Shown: positions 8,451 to 16,933 of the stretch, piece after piece
Layout: each line of letters starts with the position of its first letter
How positions within the stretch are numbered: position 1 is the first letter of the stretch
Source: Leptolyngbya sp. O-77
Lineage (GTDB): Bacteria > Cyanobacteriota > Cyanobacteriia > Elainellales > Elainellaceae
NCBI RefSeq assembly: GCF_001548395.1
Contig: NZ_AP017367.1
Span: 2,517,001 to 2,581,000, forward strand
Direction of reading: 5' to 3'
Length of the DNA: 64,000 nt
The notes under the pieces: generated by a model
Database searches by the model: none
What the model was told of the DNA's origin: nothing
Seen by the model: only the letters and a program-made list of their open reading frames with translations
Program-made: the position numbers and the translations under genes

Positions 8451-9659
8451 CTAGCGACAGAAATGCTCGACGCAGCGCACGAAGATTTCCACGCCCAGGC
8501 CCAGCGCCGTTTCGTCGAAATCGAAGCGGGGATGGTGGTGCGGGTAGGCCAGCCCCCGGTCGATGTTGGCGGAGCCGAGGAAGAAATAGCAGCCGGGGAC
8601 TTCCTGCAAGAAAAAGGACATATCTTCGCCACCCATCGTCTGGCAGTCGGGCACTACGCCAGCGGGCGTTTCCACCACGTCTTCAGCAACCGAGCGGATC
8701 AGATGGGCGATCGCCCCATCGTTGATGACGGGCGGATAAAGGCGATGATAGTGGAACTCGTAGGTTGCGCCGTGGCTCTGGCAGGTGCCCGCGATAATCT
8801 CTTCAATGCGACGATCGAAAAAGTCCGCCAGCGCCGGGTCGAAATAGCGCACCGTGCCCCGCAGGTAGGCGCTGTCGGCGATCACGTTACTGGCTTTACC
8901 CGCCTCAAATTTGCCCACCGTCACCACGCCCGATTGCAGCGGGTCGAGATTTCGCGCCACGATGGTTTGCAGCGCCGTCACCACCTGCGCCCCCACCAGG
9001 ATGGAGTCCACCGTCTGATGCGGCATTGCGCCGTGGCCGCCGCGCCCGTGAATCGTGCATTCAAATAGCTCCACCGCCGCCATCATCGCTCCGGCGCGAA
9101 TGCCCACCTGGCCCAGCGGCAGATTGTTCCACAGGTGCAGCCCGATGATCGCGTCCACATCGGGATTTTTCAGCACGCCCGCCGCCACCATCGGCTGCGC
9201 GCCGCCGGGCCCTTCCTCCGCTGGCTGAAAGATAAACTTGACCGTGCCCGCAAAGTCCCGATGCTGCGACAGGTAATAGGCCGTGCCAAGGGCGATCGCC
9301 ACATGCCCATCGTGCCCGCAGGCGTGCATCCGCCCGTCGTGCTGCGAGCGATAGTCCACCTCGTTTTCTTCCTGAATCGGCAGCGCGTCCATGTCGGCAC
9401 GGATGGCCAACACCGGCCCAGGGCGATCGCCCTCCACCAAGGCCACAATGCCCGTCTGCGCCACCCCCACTTCATGCTCAATGCCCCACTCGCGCAGCTT
9501 GGCGGCGATAAAATCCGCCGTGAACTGCTCCTGAAAGCCTAGTTCCGGTCGCTGATGGAGCTGTCGCCGCCACACCGAAAGCTGCGGCTGCAAGGCGCGG
9601 ATCTGGAGCCGGATGCGAGAGGTATCAACCGAAGGCGAGGCAGTGACAGTGAAAACCAT
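8451..9659 (-). CDS. M20-family amidohydrolase (IAA-amino acid hydrolase / hippurate hydrolase type)
   Basis: 402 residues, the usual length for the M20D group. Metal-site motifs are in order: MHACGHDGHVAIAL near residue 110, PAEEGPGGAQPM near 145 and IGLHLWNNLPLG near 172; the lid domain begins ECTIHGRGGHGAMPHQTVD. Members cleave N-acyl amino acids (hippurate, IAA conjugates, N-acetyl-amino acids) with one or two divalent metals in the cytoplasm. The exact substrate cannot be read from the sequence. The gene overlaps nothing and is followed on its upstream side by a second heptamer repeat. Confidence 0.9.
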   Translation of the reverse strand: MVFTVTASPSVDTSRIRLQIRALQPQLSVWRRQLHQRPELGFQEQFTADFIAAKLREWGIEHEVGVAQTGIVALVEGDRPGPVLAIRADMDALPIQEENEVDYRSQHDGRMHACGHDGHVAIALGTAYYLSQHRDFAGTVKFIFQPAEEGPGGAQPMVAAGVLKNPDVDAIIGLHLWNNLPLGQVGIRAGAMMAAVELFECTIHGRGGHGAMPHQTVDSILVGAQVVTALQTIVARNLDPLQSGVVTVGKFEAGKASNVIADSAYLRGTVRYFDPALADFFDRRIEEIIAGTCQSHGATYEFHYHRLYPPVINDGAIAHLIRSVAEDVVETPAGVVPDCQTMGGEDMSFFLQEVPGCYFFLGSANIDRGLAYPHHHPRFDFDETALGLGVEIFVRCVEHFCR

Positions 9660-9664
9660 TGTAG

Positions 9665-9699
9665 TTAGGGGTTAGAGGTTGGGGGTTAGGGGTTAGGCG
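9665..9699. repeat. Heptamer tandem repeat, TTAGGGG type, five units
   Basis: Units TTAGGGG, TTAGAGG, TTGGGGG, TTAGGGG, TTAGGCG lie immediately upstream of the M20 gene. They share the same core unit and a TTGGGGG variant with the array at 7437-7471. Confidence 0.8.
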
Positions 9700-9773
9700 C
9701 GTCCCTTCACATAATCCATGATTACAAATCTTCTTAATCTCACCCCATCACCCCATCACTCCATCACTCCCTC

Positions 9774-10556
9774 TCACTCCCGCAGACTGTGCAAAATCTC
9801 CCGCTTGAGGCTGAGAAACTCCGGAGACAGCTTCAGATCCAGATCGCGCTGTTCAGGCAGATCGATGGGGACTTCTTGCTTGAGGCGGCCGGGGCGGCTG
9901 CTCATGACGTGGACGCGCTGCGACAGGTAAATGGCTTCTTCGACATCGTGGGTAATCATCAGCACGGTGATGTGGGTCTGCTGCCAGAGGTCTTGCAGAA
10001 ATTGTTGCATCTGCTCTTTGGTCTGAGCATCCAGTGCGCCGAAGGGTTCGTCCATGAGCAGCACTTCGGGTTCGGTGGCCAGGGCGCGGGCGATCGCCAC
10101 TCGCTGCTTCATGCCGCCAGAAAGCTGCTTGGGGTAAGCTCCGGCAAACTGCGTCAGCCCTACAGTGTTGAGGTAGTAAGCGACGCGCTCTTGCTGCTGC
10201 GCTTTGGGCATTTTTTGCAGTCGCAGCCCAAAGGCAACGTTTTGCGCCACGGTTAGCCAGGGATAGAGCGTGTAGCTCTGGAACACCATGCCTCGATCGG
10301 CTCCCGGCCCCGGCACCACCTGCCCATCCACCCGCACTTCCCCGCTAGAGGGCGGCACCAGCCCCGCCACAATATTCAGCAGGGTAGACTTGCCGCAGCC
10401 CGAAGCCCCCACCAGACAGACAAATTCACGCGGAAAGATCTCCAGGTTAATCTCGTCTAAGACCTGAAGCAGCTTGCCCTGTACCCGATAGGACTTGGAC
10501 ACCTGGCACACTTCGAGCTTGGGCAACGCAGCGGATTCAGCAGCAAAATCAGGCAT
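9774..10556 (-). CDS. ABC transporter ATP-binding protein, nitrate/sulfonate/taurine family (SsuB/TauB-like)
   Basis: 260 residues. Walker A GASGCGKSTLLN near residue 52, Q-loop MVFQSYTLYPW near 93, signature LSGGMKQRVAIARAL near 145, Walker B VLLMDEPFGALD near 166 and the switch His in MITHDVEEA near 203. The Y-x-L-Y-P-W Q-loop and size fit importers of the SsuB/TauB/NrtCD family, which move oxyanions, sulfonates or other small organics. The permease gene is divergent at 10737. No periplasmic binding protein is encoded next to either gene, so the substrate is unknown. Confidence 0.9.
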   Translation of the reverse strand: MPDFAAESAALPKLEVCQVSKSYRVQGKLLQVLDEINLEIFPREFVCLVGASGCGKSTLLNIVAGLVPPSSGEVRVDGQVVPGPGADRGMVFQSYTLYPWLTVAQNVAFGLRLQKMPKAQQQERVAYYLNTVGLTQFAGAYPKQLSGGMKQRVAIARALATEPEVLLMDEPFGALDAQTKEQMQQFLQDLWQQTHITVLMITHDVEEAIYLSQRVHVMSSRPGRLKQEVPIDLPEQRDLDLKLSPEFLSLKREILHSLRE

Positions 10557-10681
10557 GGAGGGCGATCGCCAAAGGCTTCAGCACAAGGAGAATTGCCCAA
10601 AGTATAGCCTCCGCCCCCGCCCCGTTTGGTACTTTAGGTGTCAGGCTAAAGGCTTAGGCTGCGGGAGCGACAGTCCCAAAA

Positions 10682-10723
10682 CCCAAAATCCCAAACCCAA
10701 AATCCCAAACCCAAAATCCCAAA
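10682..10723. repeat. 14-bp tandem repeat, three exact copies
   Basis: The unit CCCAAAATCCCAAA is repeated three times without change in the divergent promoter region between the ABC ATPase and permease genes, just upstream of the permease start. The period is twice seven, as in the heptamer repeats elsewhere in the window. Confidence 0.85.
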
Positions 10724-10736
10724 CCCCCCATTCTCT

Positions 10737-11579
10737 ATGACCGCGCTCCCCGATCCCCCATTCGCGCCCGCGCCCAAACAATACCTCCAGCCCTCCGTCT
10801 TCTGGGGCATTCGTCAGGACTTTCCCAAACGGCTAGCGCTGCTGCTGATTGGGCTGGCGCTGGGGGTGCCGCTGCTGCTGTGGGCGATCGCCAGCTATGG
10901 CGGCTGGGTGCGACCGATATTTTTGCCCACGCCGACGGCTGTCGTTCAGGCGGGCATTGGGCTATTGCAGGATGGGCTGCTGCGCGATGTGCTGGCAAGC
11001 TGCGGTCGGGTGCTGGGGGGCTTTTTGCTGGCGGCGCTGGTGGGCGTGCCGATGGGCATTCTCATGGGCACGTTTGACAGCATGGAGAGTCTGTTTGCAC
11101 CGCTGGTGGGCACGGTGCGCTACATGCCTGTGGTTGCCTTTGTGCCGCTGATTGTGATTTGGGTAGGGCTGGGGGAATGGTCGAAGGTGCTGATTATTTT
11201 TCTGGGCGTGGTGCTGTACAACGCCATCATGGTAGCGGATGCGGTGAAATTTATCCCCAACGAGATGATCCACGTTGCCTATACGCTGGGGGCCAAGCGG
11301 CGCGACGTGCTGTTTAGGGTGATCATGCCTGCGGTCTTTCCCAGCGTGCTGGATACGCTACGGGTGAATATTTCCGGCGCGTGGAACTATCTGGTGATTG
11401 CAGAATTGGTAGCAGCGCAGAGCGGGCTGGGCTTTCGCATCGTGCAGTCGCAGCGGTTTCTACAAACCGACAAGGTGCTGTTTTGCATTGCCATCATCGG
11501 CGGCATCGGGCTACTGCTGGACTACACGCTGCGGGCAATCTCGCGCCGCCTCACACCCTGGGCTGATCAAACCCGCTGA
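10737..11579 (+). CDS. ABC transporter permease, SsuC/TauC-like
   Basis: 280 residues with about six membrane segments and the EAA cytoplasmic loop near residue 175-200 (AYTLGAKRRDVLFRVIMPAVFPSVLDTL), which docks onto the ATPase. A ~25-residue cytoplasmic N-terminus precedes the first hydrophobic segment. It is the natural partner of the divergent ATPase at 9774-10556. A substrate-binding protein gene is missing here and may lie elsewhere. Confidence 0.9.
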   Translation: MTALPDPPFAPAPKQYLQPSVFWGIRQDFPKRLALLLIGLALGVPLLLWAIASYGGWVRPIFLPTPTAVVQAGIGLLQDGLLRDVLASCGRVLGGFLLAALVGVPMGILMGTFDSMESLFAPLVGTVRYMPVVAFVPLIVIWVGLGEWSKVLIIFLGVVLYNAIMVADAVKFIPNEMIHVAYTLGAKRRDVLFRVIMPAVFPSVLDTLRVNISGAWNYLVIAELVAAQSGLGFRIVQSQRFLQTDKVLFCIAIIGGIGLLLDYTLRAISRRLTPWADQTR

Positions 11580-12008
11580 ATCAGACAAACCGGCTGTTTC
11601 TGGTCATAGCAATGGGGAGTGCCCTTTCCTCTATTGCAATCATTAGGAAATCTTCAGATGGAATCACGGGCGATCGCCCCTCGGATTCTTGACGGCATCT
11701 TGAAGTTAAGGGACACTAACAACAAGAGTCATTACTATCCCTTCTACAACGTTTAGTTACGGTTTATCTCCAATTGACTCGATACATTTCTTTGGACTTG
11801 ACCCAGCTTTTGAGCAAATTGCCGGATTTGGATTTCAGGAAATGTTGAGGGTCTGAGCCTTTAGGAAGCGTTGTGTTTTCCAAAAGTCCGTTGGCTTCGT
11901 TGGGCTTGCGGAGCAGCAAGGCAATTTTGAGGCAGGCGTTGTGGGGTGGATACAGACTTTGGCTTAATTTGGCTCAAACGTTCGTTCGATTTAGGATTCG
12001 CTGAACGT
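11580..12008. other. Intergenic region upstream of the DUF2997 gene
   Basis: About 430 bases after the permease gene. I found no frame with a good start, no tRNA-like cloverleaf and no clear terminator. One HIP1 octamer lies near 11670. It probably holds the promoter for the DUF2997-ycf35-ferredoxin group. Confidence 0.35.
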
Positions 12009-12217
12009 ATGGAAACGCTAGAATTCATCATCTACCCCCGATGGTCGCGTGCAGGAAAAAAGTCACTGGCATTGTCGGTGCTTCCTGCGCCGAGGTCACT
12101 GCTGCGATTGAAGCGCAGTTAGGACAGGTGCTGAGCCAAGAGCCAACTTCTGAGTTTTTTGCACAGCCGAATACAGTCTCTCCGACCCAATCTCAGTCAG
12201 CCTTCAGCGAGTGGTAG
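12009..12217 (+). pseudogene. DUF2997 gene, disrupted by two +1 frameshifts
   Basis: ATG at 12009 reads METLEFIIYP, then the frame is lost after a run of five C (12035-12039). The neighbouring frame gives DGRVQEK up to a run of six A (12056-12061), and the third frame continues VTGIVGASCAEVTAAIEAQ ... to TAG at 12215-12217. Removing one C and one A restores a continuous 68-residue protein of the DUF2997 kind. That small protein usually sits beside ycf35 and the ferredoxin, exactly as here. Both insertions are in homopolymers and ndhD shows the same pattern, so sequencing error is a serious alternative to a true pseudogene. Confidence 0.75.
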
Positions 12218-12306
12218 GCTGAATTTTTCATCCAAACCTGCTGATCCTTGAGAGTTTCATTACTGTCGCTCCCCTCCTTTTATTCTTTGGTTTAGTTAGA
12301 AAACTC

Positions 12307-12693
12307 ATGTCACACTTTAGCCAAATCAAAACTCAGATCCGCGATTTAACCTCCCTCCAGCAAGCCCTGACCGATTTGGGCGTGGAATGGAAGGCTGGCC
12401 CCCAGCCTGTGCGCGGCTATCGCGGACAAACCCACGAGGCAGAAGTCGTCATCGAGCAAGACAACGGCTACGATGTCGGCTTTAGTTGGAATGGTCAGGA
12501 ATATGCACTGGTGTCTGACCTGCAATATTGGCAGCAGCCCTTGTCGGTCGATGGCTTTCTGCGCCGCGTGACCCAGCGCTACGCCTATCACACGGTGGTC
12601 AAGGAAACGACCCGCCAAGGCTTCCAGGTAGCCGAAGAGCAGCGCCAGTCCGACGGCTCGATCCGGCTGGTAGTGCAGCGCTGGAGCGCCTAG
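12307..12693 (+). CDS. ycf35: Ycf35 (DUF1257) protein
   Basis: 128 residues beginning MSHFSQIKTQIRDLTSLQQAL, characteristic of the DUF1257/Ycf35 family found in cyanobacteria and algal plastids. The motifs GYDVGFSWNGQEYALVSDLQYW and YAYHTVVKE are in place. The biochemical role is not established; conserved neighbours DUF2997 and a 4Fe-4S ferredoxin suggest a shared redox-linked task. Expression as a group with 12009 and 12871 is likely from spacing and direction. Confidence 0.88.
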   Translation: MSHFSQIKTQIRDLTSLQQALTDLGVEWKAGPQPVRGYRGQTHEAEVVIEQDNGYDVGFSWNGQEYALVSDLQYWQQPLSVDGFLRRVTQRYAYHTVVKETTRQGFQVAEEQRQSDGSIRLVVQRWSA

Positions 12694-12870
12694 GTTTTCG
12701 AGCGATTCGCAGGACTATGAGGGGTCAGCCAGAGCGCTGACCTTTTGCTTATCTTCGTGCCTTTTGCGTATCTTCGTGCCCTTTGAAGTATTTTGAAGTG
12801 CAGTTTCATAGAAAAGCAGGTTAGGCCCGATTGGGGCGATCGCCCTATTGCGCTGACCGAACCGAGGTAT

Positions 12871-13332
12871 ATGGACGAATTCTCTTCCTCAAATCCGCCG
12901 TGGGATTCGGCAGAACCGACTGGACTGGAGCCAGAACTGGGCGGCGACTGGCGCGACTCGTCTGAGCGCACTGGCTTCGAGCCAGAACTAGGCGGCGAGG
13001 TGCGCCAGAAAGGGGTCTATGTGGATGAAGTGACCTGCATCGGCTGCAAGCACTGCGCTCACGTTGCCCGCAATACGTTTTTCATCGAGCCAGACTATGG
13101 GCGATCGCGCGTTATCCGCCAAGACGGCGACCTGGAGGAGGTCATCCAGGAAGCAATCGACACCTGCCCGGTGGACTGCATTCACTGGGTCGATTACACC
13201 GAACTCAAAAAGCTGGAAGAGGAGCGCCAGTATCAGGTGATTCCCGTCGCAGGCTTTCCGGTCGATCGCTCCCTGATTGCGGCCAATATGCGGCGGAAGC
13301 GGGCTGCGGCAAAGCGACGAAAGGCAGAGTGA
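12871..13332 (+). CDS. 4Fe-4S ferredoxin next to ycf35
   Basis: 153 residues from the ATG at 12871; an upstream GTG would add 26 unlikely residues. The cluster ligands are in CIGCKHCAHVA near residue 54 and CPVDCIHW near 93, giving a single [4Fe-4S] site of the C-x2-C-x2-C ... C-P kind. The first 45 residues contain an imperfect duplication (TGLEPELGG and TGFEPELGG), probably disordered. The C-terminus is very basic (MRRKRAAAKRRK). It is the usual companion of ycf35 and DUF2997 in cyanobacteria; its redox partner is unknown. Confidence 0.88.
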   Translation: MDEFSSSNPPWDSAEPTGLEPELGGDWRDSSERTGFEPELGGEVRQKGVYVDEVTCIGCKHCAHVARNTFFIEPDYGRSRVIRQDGDLEEVIQEAIDTCPVDCIHWVDYTELKKLEEERQYQVIPVAGFPVDRSLIAANMRRKRAAAKRRKAE

Positions 13333-13417
13333 CCGGGATGATCGTGGGAGAGAGCTGAGGATAGCTGGGGATCGCCGGGAGATGGCAGGTAGCGATCGCC
13401 CCACCGCTCCAGCCCGA

Positions 13418-15940
13418 TCACATCAAATTCAGCGGATCGACATCAATCGTCAAGCTGACACTCGTCGGGACGTGCGATCGCAGCGCTTTGAGCATTTCCC
13501 GCTCTGCATCCGAAAAGGTGTCGGCTTTCAGCAAAATCTGCCAGCGGTAGCGGTTGGCCACGCGGGCGATCGCCGCTGGGGCCGGCCCCAGCAATTCCGC
13601 CTGGGGAATCTGCCGAGCGAGTTGCGCCGCCAGGGTTTCTGCGGTGCGCTTGACGGCGGCATTATCCAGACCGCTAAGCCGCAGCAACACCAGTGACCGA
13701 TAGGGCGGATAGCCCAAGCTCTGGCGGTGGGCCAGCTCTTGCTCGGCAAAGGGTTCGTACTGCTGTCCCTGCACGGCCTGAATCACCGGATGCTCTGGCG
13801 AGTAGGTCTGCACGATCACCCGCCCCGGTTCGCGGCCACGCCCTGCCCGCCCCGCCACCTGAAGCAGCATTTGAAACGCCCGCTCGCTGGCGCGGTAGTC
13901 TGCCAGGTGCAGCAGCCCGTCTGCCGCCACCACACCCACCAGCGTCACCTGGGGCAGATCGATGCCTTTGGTCAGCATTTGCGTCCCCACTAGCAAATCC
14001 GCCTCGCCTTGAGCAAAGCGGGTGAGGAGGGCCCGATGGCTGCCTTTGGCGCGGGTGGTGTCGCTGTCAAACCGCAGGCAGCGCAGGTCGGGCAGTTCGC
14101 GGGCGAGTTCCTGTACGACGCGCTGAGAGCCGCTGCCAAAGTGTTTCAGGTAGGGCGATTCGCACGCCGGGCAGCGATCGGGGTGGGTTTGCCCATAGCC
14201 GCAATAGTGGCATCGCAACGATTCATAGCCTTCTGCCTGCACCTGGTGATAGGTCAGCGAGATGTCGCAGTGGGGGCAGGTCATGACGTGGCCGCAACTC
14301 CGGCAGGAGACAAAGGTGCTGTGCCCCCGCCGATGGATGAATAAAATGCCCTGTCGTCGCTGCGATCGCAGTTCTATGAGCGCCTCTTGGAGCGATCGGC
14401 TAAAGATCGATCGGTTGCCCTGCTGAAGCTCGCGGCGCATGTCTACCACCTCGATGGGAGGCATCGGACGGGCGTGGATGCGCTGGGGAAGCGAGAGGGT
14501 GAGCAGGGCAGTGGGAGAGGGAATGGAAGCGCGGGCGGCCCAGGTGTCGAGGGCGGGGGTGGCAGAGCCGAGGAGCAGAGGGCAGTTGACCTGCTGGGCC
14601 CGCCACTGGGCGACCGTGCGGGCATGATAGCAAGGAGCGGGCTGGTCTTGCTTGAAGGTGGAGTCGTGTTCTTCGTCGAGGACGATCAGCCCCAAGTGGG
14701 GCAGCGGCGCAAAGACAGCAGAGCGCGTGCCGATGACGATTTGCGGCTCACCGCTGAGCATTTGTCGCCAAGTGTCGTAGCGTTCGCCGTCGGACAGGGC
14801 GCTGTGATAGACTCGCACGGCTTCGCCAAACCGCGCCCGAAAGCGATCCGTCAGTTGAGGCGTTAGCCCAATTTCGGGCACCAGCACTAGGGCAGACTGG
14901 CTGCGGGCCAGCACTGGGGCGATCGCCCTCGCATAGACTTCCGTCTTGCCCGACCCGGTGACACCATGCAGCAAGACGGGCTGAAACTGCTGGAGTGCCG
15001 TGATAGCCGCCAGTACCTTTGCTTGGTCTGGGGTCAGTTCTGCGGGGCCTGCGCCAACCCCCGCGACTGCCCCGCCCGCTTCCGCCCTCAGCACCTCTCG
15101 CGGCTGGATTTCCACCCACCCTTTTTGAGCCAGCCCCTTAACCACCGAGGAACTAACCTGGCAGCGTTGCAGCAGGTCTTGGAGCCACAGCTCGCCGCTG
15201 CTGCGCTTCAGCACCTCCACCACCTCTCGCTGGCGGGGGCTGAGGTCTGCGCCATCTGGATGCACCAGCGTTACTGCCTGCCGCAGTTTAGGACGCACGG
15301 GCGCAGGCGGCTCTAGATAGCTCTCCACCCAGCCCCGCGCCAGCAGTTCTTGCAGCCCAGCCCGCGCCCCCTTCACCTGCCGCTGCAAAAACTGCCAGGT
15401 ATAGTCGCCCGATTTCTGAGCCTGGAGCTTGCTTAAAAGCTGCTGCGCTGCGGGATGAAAACAGTTAGGCGCCTCCGGCAGCGCGGCCCGATTCAAACGA
15501 ATCCGACGCTGCGATCGCCCCAGCAGACCTGGCGGCAGCGCCGTCCGCACCACCTGAATCAGCGGCGTGCAGTAGTACTGCGCGACTCGTTGCAGCAGTT
15601 CCCAATACCCCGCTGGAAAAAAGCTGCGGCAGACGACCTCTTCTATCGGCCGAATTGCTGCTGCGTCTAAGCTGGCCGGAAGCTCAGTTACCAGGCGAAT
15701 GGCGATCGCCCCCAGTTGCCGCCCGCCAAAGGGCACGCTCAAAATATCTCCAGGCGCAACCGCTATCCCTGGCGGCAGTCGATAGGTATAGAGTTCCTGC
15801 GCCCCCGGACAATCGACCAGCGCCTCGACCCAGCGGGCATCACCCTCCGCCGGTCGATAGGCAGCCCTTCCTTCCGCCACACTAGGGGCTGCCTGTCGCG
15901 GGTCGAGCGACTCTAGAGGATTTGCAAACGTTGGAAGCAT
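13418..15940 (-). CDS. priA: Primosomal protein N' (replication restart helicase PriA)
   Basis: 840 residues. A DNA-binding N-terminal region starts VEALVDCPGAQELYTYRLP. The helicase core has Walker A LLHGVTGSGKTEVYA near residue 327 and the box LIVLDEEHDSTFKQDQP near 422. The zinc module has paired cysteines CRSCGHVMTCPHCD, CHYCGYGQTHPDRCPAC around 555-600. Motifs V-VI include QMLTKGIDLPQVTLVGV and QVAGRAGRG. PriA recognises stalled forks and D-loops and reloads the replicative helicase. It is a single gene whose 3' end faces the ferredoxin gene. Confidence 0.95.
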   Translation of the reverse strand: MLPTFANPLESLDPRQAAPSVAEGRAAYRPAEGDARWVEALVDCPGAQELYTYRLPPGIAVAPGDILSVPFGGRQLGAIAIRLVTELPASLDAAAIRPIEEVVCRSFFPAGYWELLQRVAQYYCTPLIQVVRTALPPGLLGRSQRRIRLNRAALPEAPNCFHPAAQQLLSKLQAQKSGDYTWQFLQRQVKGARAGLQELLARGWVESYLEPPAPVRPKLRQAVTLVHPDGADLSPRQREVVEVLKRSSGELWLQDLLQRCQVSSSVVKGLAQKGWVEIQPREVLRAEAGGAVAGVGAGPAELTPDQAKVLAAITALQQFQPVLLHGVTGSGKTEVYARAIAPVLARSQSALVLVPEIGLTPQLTDRFRARFGEAVRVYHSALSDGERYDTWRQMLSGEPQIVIGTRSAVFAPLPHLGLIVLDEEHDSTFKQDQPAPCYHARTVAQWRAQQVNCPLLLGSATPALDTWAARASIPSPTALLTLSLPQRIHARPMPPIEVVDMRRELQQGNRSIFSRSLQEALIELRSQRRQGILFIHRRGHSTFVSCRSCGHVMTCPHCDISLTYHQVQAEGYESLRCHYCGYGQTHPDRCPACESPYLKHFGSGSQRVVQELARELPDLRCLRFDSDTTRAKGSHRALLTRFAQGEADLLVGTQMLTKGIDLPQVTLVGVVAADGLLHLADYRASERAFQMLLQVAGRAGRGREPGRVIVQTYSPEHPVIQAVQGQQYEPFAEQELAHRQSLGYPPYRSLVLLRLSGLDNAAVKRTAETLAAQLARQIPQAELLGPAPAAIARVANRYRWQILLKADTFSDAEREMLKALRSHVPTSVSLTIDVDPLNLM

Positions 15941-16933
15941 GGAAACCGGAAATGCGGCGGGGTCTGACCAGGGGAATAGACGCTGTGTTCAAATGCTTTT
16001 CTCACTATAGAGCCTCTATTTGCCAGGTCTACCTAAAACCGAGAGGAGCCGCCTTCGCCCACTACAGCTGTCACTTTGGGGCAGATTCTATCGCTTGCGA
16101 GTCCACCCAGTCCATGAAAACCGAGTTTTTAAGTCTTGAAATTCCGCCTTTTTCTGGAAAAAATCTGGAAATTCTGGATAAAAACATGGCTTAGATCTGC
16201 CCAGATCGATCTAGATCGATCTGGGCAGATCTAGATCGATCTAGATCGGTTTTAGATCAATAAGCGCTTTGATCGATTTGATTTGTAACAAAATAATGAG
16301 TGCCAGACACCTCACTCGGAGTTGATGATCTGCGCTCAGATTTGTTGCTCAGAGGAGCGATGATCGACCCTAAATTTGCTCAAACGATCGCCCTGAAAGG
16401 CCTGGCGATCGCCGACAGTTAGAGATTCGATTGCCCAGCCGAAACCAAAAGCCTCCTTGAGTTAGCTTTTAGTGGACAAGTTGGAAGTGAAATGTTAAAA
16501 ATGTCTTGCAAATTGACAGGAACTTAGGATATAAACCTGGACAAATCCCAAGTTTTAGATCAACATTATCGAAATGATCTCTCCTAATTTTTCGATTGAG
16601 GGATCTAAAGGTTAGAGAGCGGCTTCTCAGAACGGCCGCTCGTGAAGTCTTTTCTCTGATTCAGGGCAGGGTGAACCGCTAGATTTTTCGCGATCAATAC
16701 CTCCGATGGGGGACTCGATCTAGAGGTCAATCTAACCAAAATAATCGCGCCGCTCAGCTCCCCCGCGTTGACCAGACCAGACCTGAAAGAAGACCTTGGA
16801 ATGGTTAGAATACAGACTTTTCAGCACAATCACTCCTCGTGTGAAGCTAGATTCTGTTGAACTCCCCCAGGAAACACAACGCTCATTTGAGAACCCGCAC
16901 CCCAAAAACCACCCAATCACTCAAGTCGTTAGG
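15941..16933. other. Long intergenic region upstream of the sigma factor gene
   Basis: Almost 1 kb between the divergent priA and sigma genes. It contains the GATC-rich palindrome at 16192-16233 and many further GATC sites. A 90-codon frame at 15922-16194 overlaps the priA start and shows no family features. A TTG-initiated extension of the sigma frame from 16796 exists but lacks ribosome binding support. The rest is presumably a long regulatory leader. Confidence 0.45.
16192..16233. repeat. 42-bp perfect palindrome built of GATC units
   Basis: The left arm of 20 bases starts TAGATCTGCCCAGATC and is followed by a TA centre and its exact reverse complement. Six GATC sites lie within it, and five more follow by 16285. 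It could extrude as a cruciform or bind a dimeric regulator; all GATC sites are possible Dam-like methylation targets. It lies about 700 bases upstream of the sigma factor start. Confidence 0.9.

Noticed and set aside
7437..9699. Telomere-like TTAGGGG repeats as a sign of a linear replicon end
   Set aside because: Arrays are only five units, internal, and flanked by ordinary genes; short heptamer repeats are normal in cyanobacteria.
15922..16194. 90-codon plus-strand frame beside the priA start
   Set aside because: It overlaps the priA coding region antisense and shows no recognisable domain or ribosome binding site.
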